Shown here in pieces: positions 18,826-25,320 of a stretch of 25,320 bases of DNA; within the stretch, counting starts at the first letter, position 1, and each line of letters begins with the position of its first letter. This DNA comes from Pleurotus ostreatus/Saccharomyces cerevisiae fusant. Its lineage: Eukaryota > Opisthokonta. Both the position numbers and the translations under genes were made by a program. Under the pieces are notes generated by a model. That model searched no databases, was not told the DNA's origin, and worked only from the letters and a program-made list of their open reading frames with translations. The stretch lies in the NCBI GenBank assembly GCA_024196135.1, contig JAMQCK010000383.1, forward strand, positions 1 through 25,320. Reading direction: 5' to 3'.

Positions 18826-20492
18826 CTACAATTCATCGGACTCCTCCGTCAAACAATCGCTGTCGGCGTCGGACTCGAGGGCCTCGGAATCCTCGTCGCT
18901 CGGATTATAATCTTCGTCCTCCGTGTCGCTACCGGAATCGCTGGGCAGAATCAATCAGCCTACGGCATTGAGATGTGGCAAAGGAATACTTACAAGAGTG
19001 CGTCTCCCGGGATTCCCTTGAAAGTACGCTCTGTTAAGGCGGGATAAGTTCGCTCGCCAACCGTTATCTCCTGACTACGCAGATCCTGTAGCATTGGCAA
19101 GAGTTTGGCAAAGGATATTTCCCCCTCATTCTTGGTGCGCCCAAGTTCCGCTGTGAATCGTCGTAGGTTGGGAAGGGGGCAGTCGGGGTTATCCACGGAT
19201 GGCGTCAAGTCACGGAAAAAGCCTTCGCCGAAGGCTGCGCGAGTAAAGTAGGCATATAGCACGAGATGTGTAACAGTCGGAAAGCCTTTCAGCAGGTGTA
19301 GCACCGCTTGCTGCGAGACTAGAGGAGCAGTAAGCTCGAGAGTCGTGATTGCCGCGGATGCACGTTGGATCATGGCGACGGTATCCTCGCATTCCGACTC
19401 TCTGTGTAAGCCGTTGATGCAAAGATGGTGTACCGAAGGGAAGATCAGACGGGAGCCTACGCATCTCGCGGCGGCACCGGTGATGCACAACTTCTCCAAA
19501 AGAGGAAGCGTCACGGGCGGAGTTGCGTGCTGAAGAGGATTATCCACGTAACCAAGGTTGAGTTCCTTCAGGGTTGCGCAGGTCCCCTTCAGGGCGGACA
19601 GGCAGTCGATTGAGAGAGTGTTCCCCAGATGTAGCGTGGTCAGCCGCCATGACTGTGGAAATTCCATGCCCCATGGCTCGAACTTGGTATCGATCCTGAG
19701 CTGTCGAAGCCTCGGTGCATCACCAAAGACTTTGAATGGTGGAGGTGAGGCGACGCTACTAAAGCCTAGGTACTCAAGAATCGGAAGACAGAGGGACGGA
19801 TGGTCAACCCAAAATGCCGCATTGGTGGTAGGGGGATTTTCGGTCTTGATGGTAAGACGTTTCCATCTATAGGCCTCTTCACGAGCTGCCACCCATAGCT
19901 GGCTAGCTAGACTGCGATTGCCGGCGTCGATGAGCAAACAGACGGACAAGGGCCTATTGGCTGACCATCGAAGTTGTGCACGTACGAAAGCAGCGTGACC
20001 TCGAGTATCGGAAAGATGGAGTCCATTCAGAGTGCAGCATATCATGACGGTCGACCAAAGACTGGATGTCGACAGCACGACGTTGCGCCATGCATGGCAC
20101 ACGGCGATGAGTTGGCGTAGCTCTTCCGCGAAGAACACGGGATGGTCCAGGACATATGTGAAGATTTGGCCCAGAACCTCCCCGGGCAGTCTCCGTATAG
20201 GTGCTGCCAAAGCCAGGCAGGAGCTGACTTGTCCCCGCATCCGAGCACGCTCTTCGGTAAGCGTTGCGCGGCGGCTCTGAGTTTGCCGCAGCGCCTGCTG
20301 AAGCCGCTCAACCTCTCTGTCGGCCTCGGCGATATCCTCCGTCGTCTGCGACAAGATTTTCTCGAGCTCGCTGGCCATCTCGCGCAGTGTTTGCGCCTCT
20401 GCCTGCGGAGGTACCCATCCTGAGCGAAGCCGTGTATGGTTGGCGAGTGCGGCAGCGCGCTGCCTCAGAGGGTTTTTGTCTGTGGCGTCCAT
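18826..20492 (-). CDS. F-box/leucine-rich protein, paralogue 3, with acidic tail
   Basis: Two exons (20492-18994, 18940-18826) give 537 residues. A coiled coil (about 35-90: EADREVERLQQALRQTQSRR) is followed by the F-box (98-150: IRRLPGEVLGQIFTYVLDHP, then AVCHAWRNVVLSTSSLWSTV) and a leucine-rich body. Exon 1 ends in GIPGDAL. A 53-bp GTAAGT...CCAG intron leads to a tail of about 37 residues dominated by Asp, Glu and Ser. I chose the ATG at 20492 because MDATDKNPLRQRAAALANH aligns with the start of paralogue 4. Two earlier in-frame ATGs (20687 and 20585) would add residues without a family match; the one at 20585 abuts a TCACGTGA site. Presumed role: SCF adaptor, substrate unknown. Confidence 0.9.
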
Positions 20493-20589
20493 GGAGTCTC
20501 CAAGGGCCTCCGTGAGATAATCAGGTAGGGCGCCCGTTGAGAAAGGAAATGGGGAACTCGATTGGCGCAGCAGAAATCGCTGCATTGTA

Positions 20590-20597
20590 TCACGTGA
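20590..20597. promoter_or_regulatory. TCACGTGA palindrome upstream of F-box gene 3
   Basis: The same perfect 8-bp palindrome as upstream of F-box gene 2, here 98 bp before the chosen start codon. The 265-bp spacer to F-box gene 4 holds nothing else notable. Confidence 0.4.
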
Positions 20598-20757
20598 GCT
20601 GTTGATCGAGCGCCCACAACCACCCATCGTTCGACTAATGCCACCCGGTGTATATTTCAACTGAGTTTTTGCGTACGCAGGAACCATACAATCGTATGGA
20701 ATGTAATTTTACATGAACATTGAGCTAGGAACTACATATTGGACCCTCGACGCCAGT

Positions 20758-22553
20758 TTACTTCACTGCTGTGCGGGCATTTGTGGTCAGACTTATGATG
20801 AATATGGGCTTCGAAAAATGCATACGGGGTTTGTAGACGTTTTCAGGCTGGCGTAGCCATTCGAGCTCCTCGTCGTCGAGAGAGTAACATGACTCGCAAT
20901 CAGAATCGTCCTCACTGGTGTCCATTTCGACAAACTTATATTCATCGTCATCGACGTCGCTGTCGGAGTCGTCGCTGAAACAAGTGTACGTGAGCGCTGG
21001 CACTGTTTCGTTATTCACTTGGAGGGAACGTACAAGAGGTCATCTCCAGGGTTGCGAGTTAGTGAGCGTTCGACAAGAGCTGGGTATAATCGGCCGTCGA
21101 CAGCGATGTCTTCGGCGCGAAGATCGCGCAGCAGCTCAACGACAGCATCGAGGGGAAGTTCGCCAGGATCCCTTGTACTGGAAGCAAGGATCGAGAACCG
21201 CTGTAGGTTGGGAAGGAGGCAGTCGAGATTCTCCTCGGACGGGGTCAAATAGGCGAAGAACTCCTTTTGAAGTAGAGCTCGCCAGCCGAACTCGACGTTC
21301 AGGTGCAGCTGCGTCACAGTGAGCAAGCCCCGAAGAACACGTTTGATTGATTCGTCGGAGGCGTTGTGCGGCTGGAGGGACAGGTAGCTGATCGTTGCAG
21401 ATGAACGCCGGACCAACTGGCAGATGACGTGTCCGTCGAACTCTGAGTCCAATGCATCGAGTGTAAGATTTCGAGCGCATGGTACAGTGAGCATGGGGCC
21501 TACAAGCTGCGCGGCATTCCTACCCAGATGCAAGCTTTCCAGTGAAAGAAGTGTGACCGTCGCTGTGGGGGGCTGCATCTGGTCACTGACGGTGACGCCG
21601 CTGACATGCAGCGTCGTAAGACTCGAGCACAGCTTCTGGATTGCAATAGCGCAGTTTTCAAGACATACGCCGTCGAGCTCCAGCGTGGTCAGCTTCCAGT
21701 CGGGGAATGGTTCTGCCCAGGCCAGAGTAGAGCTGTTTCCAATACAAAGATGTCGAAGATTCGGGGCGTCCAAAAAGGGTGTAAGGGTTATGTGAGGACC
21801 ATGGACGTGCAGGGCCGCAAGGGAGGGTAGGTGGATGTGAGGATGGTCGAATTGGAATTGCTCGTGATATGTGAGATCATATCTCCAGAAGGTGGCGGAT
21901 CTCCAACGATGCGACTCCCGGCAAATGTCCTTCCATACGGTGGTGAACGACCCCTTCTTGATCACCGCAGGGACGAATACGTCGATGTGCAGCGGCGCTG
22001 CAGCCGACCACCGCAGTTGCGCACGAACGAAGGCGTGATGTTCACGAAGGTCTCGCGCCGCGTTGGCAGGGCTATACCAGACGTCACTGTTGCGGTCGCC
22101 CACTTTGATCCTCGCCCAGAGCGTCGGCGTCGACAGTAGGATATCTCGCCACGCGTAGCAGATGGTGGATAGACGGTGAATATCGGTTGGGTAGAAGCCC
22201 ACGTTATCCAAGACGTGCGCGAAGACCTCGGTCATGATCTCGACAGGAAGTCGTCTGATAGGCGCCGCCATAGACTCGGAGATCCTGGACTGGGCACCTA
22301 TAGCTGCATGCTCTTTTTTGAGAGCTTTTAATCGAGTCCCGACCCGCCGCAAGGCTTGCTTTAGCTCCCTCATCTCCGCATCTGCCTGGCCCATTTCTTG
22401 CTCAATCTCGGTCAGATGTGGCTTGAGGTCTTCTGCATGCCGTCGCATCTCCTGAGCCTCTTCAACGGAGGGTGCACATCCTGACCGCATACGAGAGAGG
22501 TCGGCCAAGGCAGCGGCCCGCTGCAGCAGGGCTGAACGGTCGGCGTGATCCAT
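20758..22553 (-). CDS. F-box/leucine-rich protein, paralogue 4, with acidic tail
   Basis: Two exons (22553-21034, 20974-20758) give 578 residues. The N-terminus MDHADRSALLQRAAALADLS is shared with paralogue 3. A coiled coil (about 35-90: QADAEMRELKQALRRVGTRL) precedes the F-box (98-150: IRRLPVEIMTEVFAHVLDNV, then TICYAWRDILLSTPTLWARI) and a leucine-rich body. Exon 1 ends in RNPGDDL. A 59-bp GTACGT...TCAG intron in the same position as in paralogues 2 and 3 leads to a 72-residue tail. Its first half is acidic (DDSDSDVDDDEY); the second half is mixed (LEWLRQPENVYKPRMHF), longer than in the relatives. Presumed role: SCF substrate adaptor. Three CACGTG cores lie 176-200 bp upstream of the start. 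Confidence 0.9.
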
Positions 22554-22913
22554 GGGGCGAATAGTGTAGGTCTGCTAGGCGATGCTCTGTGTTTGCATCT
22601 TGTACATTCATTTGGAGATGAAAGATTGGAACTCACTGAGTGGAATACGTGAGCAAGTGGCTTGATGGCGGTCAAGAGAGAAGCGAACCAGCGACTGTGA
22701 CTCGTGGTGACGGTTTCGCAGCCGCACTCACGTGGAGTGACACGTGACACGTGATGTGTCGCCTCCATGCGCCCATAGTTCGACTTGACTGCAGCACTGA
22801 GCGTCAGTGCTCACCAGTCTTGTCATTCTTATAAGGGCATATATATTCCTGATAGTCGTCATGATATCCAAACGTGTACTAGATAGATGTCCTCCCCTCT
22901 CCTCTGTCCACGC
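22554..22913 (-). promoter_or_regulatory. F-box gene 4 promoter with three CACGTG cores; 3' region of the flavocytochrome gene
   Basis: CACGTG occurs at 22729-22734, 22741-22746 and 22748-22753, the last two separated by one base. A perfect 8-bp hairpin with a 3-nt loop (AGCACTGA-GCG-TCAGTGCT, 22793-22811) lies about 100 bp past the stop codon of the flavocytochrome gene. A TATATATA-like run near 22840-22847 is too far from either gene to assign. Confidence 0.5.
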
Positions 22914-25320
22914 TCACAACTTCGACTTCGCCTTCACGTCCTGCAACTTGGCGTGCTGCATGCTCTCGTCTGCGTGCCATGATAATTAGCGCTGTGCGCT
23001 ACTCGATTGAAATTGAACAGCACTCACAGTTTGCGTCATACAGCCGGTCGCCAGGAACAGCGACAACATGCGAGTGGATGTTATGCGCGTCGACCATCTC
23101 GGGAACGATGTCCTTGATGGTCGGGGCGCCGAGGAGGCGGAGATTCATCGCGAACTCGTCCTGCGGAGGGTAAGAAAGCAGCGAACAGACATCAAAGGGA
23201 AACCTACGTGAAGAATATTGATCGCCTTATCCACCCCCTCCGCGCCATACGTCGAAAAGGCGTAGATGAACGGACGGCCGACGCCGACTACAATTTACCA
23301 ACGTTAGCATCTCCCGCCCCTCCCCTCGTCCATTCCCAGATCATCCCCACTCACCCGCATTCGCCCCCAACGCAATCGCCTTAATCACATCCGTCGCCCG
23401 CCGCACCCCGCCATCCACAAACAACTGGAACTTCTCATTCGGGAACTTCAGCCCACGCTTCGCCTTCAAATTGTCCACGACCTCGACGAGGACCTCGAGC
23501 CCGGAGCGCGAGAAGTCGAGCTGCCGGCCGCCATGGTTGGAGAGGACGACGCCGGCGAGACCGGCGTCGTAGGCCATGAGCGCGTCCTCCCAGCATTGGA
23601 CGCCCTTGAGGATGAGGGGCACTGGTGAGGGGGTGTTAGTAGGCGAGGTGGCGTAGGGGAAGGGAGAGGGGGGCAAGGGGTGGAAGGAGGGGAGGGGGAC
23701 GAGAGACGCACTCTTGGTAATACTCTTGAACCAGGGGATGTCCGCCCAGCTGAGGCCGGGGTCGATGAAGGTCTAGAGGGGAGGATCAGTATGGAAGGTT
23801 GGGATGTGAGATATGCTACTGACGCTGATTGCCCTCGCAGCACCCTGCGACCGGTCGACCTTCTCGCCCTCAGTAACGACCTTCGGGTCCTCGGCGTCGA
23901 ACTTCATCCGCATGTCCTAAGCGCAAAGTCAGTATTTCGTGCGAGAGGGGGATGTCGCAGGCATGCAAACCTTCTCTCGCCGGCCAAGCTGAGGCGCGTC
24001 GACTGTGATGAAGAGCGCCTTGATACCGCGCTTCTCTGCGTGTTGTACGATGCGCTTGGTGATGTTGCGGTCCTTGTTCACGTAACTAGGACACGCGTTT
24101 AGCTCAGAGCGCCGAACAAGTCGATGGGAGCGACGCACAGCTGGAAGAACTGCACTTGACCGGGCGCTGCCGCGTCAACGATCTCATCGAAGGAGCACGA
24201 AGCAAGCGTAGGTATCTGTGACCTGCGTCAGCACTGATAGCAAGTCGAGGAGATTATACATACCATCTGGATGATACCGTGCTTGGCAGCCGCACGCGTG
24301 AGGTTCAACTCGCCATCCGGGTGTCCCAGCTTGCCCAAGGCAGTGGCCGACTGTGAAGGGGAAGTTCGCCGACGCGACGGCGCAAGCTAACGGAGATGCT
24401 TACAATGTAGATCGGCATACTGGTCTTGTGGCCCAGGATCGTCGTCGACCAGTCGACATTCGTCACGTCTCGTAGTATCCGTGGGCGGAACCACACCCTA
24501 AGAAAGGTAAGACACGGATATTCATGCCTATCGCACATACGGACCGGTGGTAGGCGGCGTGGTTTTCACGGTTCGTGACTGAATGGGCCGGTCAATGGAC
24601 AGTAACAGGGTGTCGTGTATGCTCTCACTCTCATCATCCGCAGCGGAGGAGTAGTATGCCCATGCCTTCTCAGGCATGACCTGCTTCGCGATGGCCTGCC
24701 AAGGTAGCTTTAGCATTGGCACGATCACATCACAGCGTCGCGGCGCACCTCAAAGTCATGAAGGTTCAGGATGTTATCGAGCAGGGGACGGGCATTGAAT
24801 CGCTCTAATCTCTCCTTCTCCCTGTCTGTGATCACGACCTCTACCTTCTCTACGGTGTTGAGGTCCACAGGCCCGAGACTTGAGTAGGGGTGAGCTTGTG
24901 AGAAGGAGACATCCCATCACATGGACGTACTGCTTCTCAGGAGGGAGATTCGCCTCTATGGTGTTCGGGGGGTGAATGGGGTCATACTCCGCCGTCGCGT
25001 CCTTGCCGGCATACTTGAGTATGATCTTGCTGCCGCCTATGCCCCGAAGGCATTAGAATGGGGCGCGCCAAAAGCAGCACACTGATCATGCGTACCCGGG
25101 TGGTCTTGATGCAGACGTCAGACACGCATCCCGTAAAGGTGTATAGACGAACGCACCATCGAGGAAGTCCGTGACGTCGTAAGCCTTGCCTGAAGGAACA
25201 GAACCCCTTCAGTCAGTCCGGGGTCCCCGCCTGACTGGCGCGCGCGCACGCACCGTGGATGATGATCCAGCAGTCGTCGCGCTTGTTGTGGGCGGCGACG
25301 TCTTTGCCGGAGAGGACCTT
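22914..25320 (-). CDS. Flavocytochrome b2-type L-2-hydroxyacid (lactate) dehydrogenase, 5' end missing
   Basis: Seventeen exons are visible: 25320-25254 (cut by the window edge), 25189-25157, 25104-25096, 25036-24931, 24878-24749, 24695-24629, 24578-24545, 24497-24404, 24350-24264, 24215-24139, 24085-23971, 23916-23824, 23772-23712, 23621-23355, 23287-23208, 23160-23028, 22969-22914. They encode 502 residues. A cytochrome b5 domain (about 1-75) has heme ligands His35 (HPGG) and His58 (DPIHPPN), spaced 23 as in yeast Cyb2. The FMN domain shows [52 protein letters not shown], the catalytic-His motif [10 protein letters not shown], and [12 protein letters not shown]. The family oxidises L-lactate or related acids and passes electrons to cytochrome c. 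The C-terminus is SKL, a peroxisomal type-1 signal, unexpected for the mitochondrial enzyme. Probably only a few N-terminal residues, and any presequence, are missing. Confidence 0.93.

Noticed and set aside
23466..23843. Ser/Pro-rich minus-strand frame overlapping the flavocytochrome gene
   Set aside because: Out of frame with the FMN-domain exons, whose motifs (SNHGGRQLD and others) clearly define the coding frame.
1..25320. A secondary-metabolite or defence gene cluster
   Set aside because: The monooxygenase and the flavocytochrome stand apart among F-box, mitochondrial import, chaperone and trafficking genes. No synthase, transporter or cluster regulator is present.

Overview
The window looks like nuclear DNA of a basidiomycete fungus, most likely an Agaricomycete. 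The genes are packed with 46-106 bp GT-AG introns with CTNAC-type branch sites. F-box paralogues occur several times, and a Ty1/copia element sits at the left edge. The spliced models below were built by hand: each intron was placed so that the reading frame stays open, phases agree, and (where a family is recognised) family motifs are restored. Every complete model sums to a multiple of three.

Left edge (1-779): the 3' end of a copia polyprotein (RNase H) runs into a polypurine tract and a 254-bp LTR with 7-bp inverted ends. The LTR holds a 47-bp sequence twice, once interrupted by a 46-bp intron-like insert and once without it. From 780 to 2483 there is no convincing gene. The stretch holds a possible coiled-coil relic and short repeats.

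Mitochondrial/chaperone pair (2484-4736, minus): TIM22, a carrier-translocase channel subunit, and FES1, an Hsp70 nucleotide exchange factor. A step-type heat-shock element lies 100-124 bp upstream of FES1.

Central plus-strand block (5253-15628): two F-box proteins, a 176-residue orphan, a basidiomycete-type multi-pass membrane protein and an alpha-arrestin with a C-terminal PPAY motif that could recruit a Rsp5-type ubiquitin ligase.

Right-hand minus-strand block (15881-25320): a 14-exon NTF2/flavin monooxygenase, two more F-box paralogues, and a flavocytochrome b2-type 2-hydroxyacid dehydrogenase whose start lies beyond the window. This last protein ends in SKL, a peroxisomal targeting tripeptide, and its heme-ligand histidine is encoded by a 9-nt microexon.

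Functional links: three of the four F-box paralogues share a coiled coil, an F-box, a leucine-rich body and a last intron before an acidic tail exon. The same three carry CACGTG palindromes upstream. The F-box proteins (SCF adaptors) and the arrestin (Rsp5 adaptor) are both ubiquitin-targeting proteins. I see no evidence that the other genes form a biosynthetic cluster; they look like housekeeping genes interspersed with a fast-evolving F-box family. The most unusual features are the spliced/unspliced duplication in the LTR, the microexon and SKL end of the flavocytochrome, and the F-box array with its shared promoter motif.
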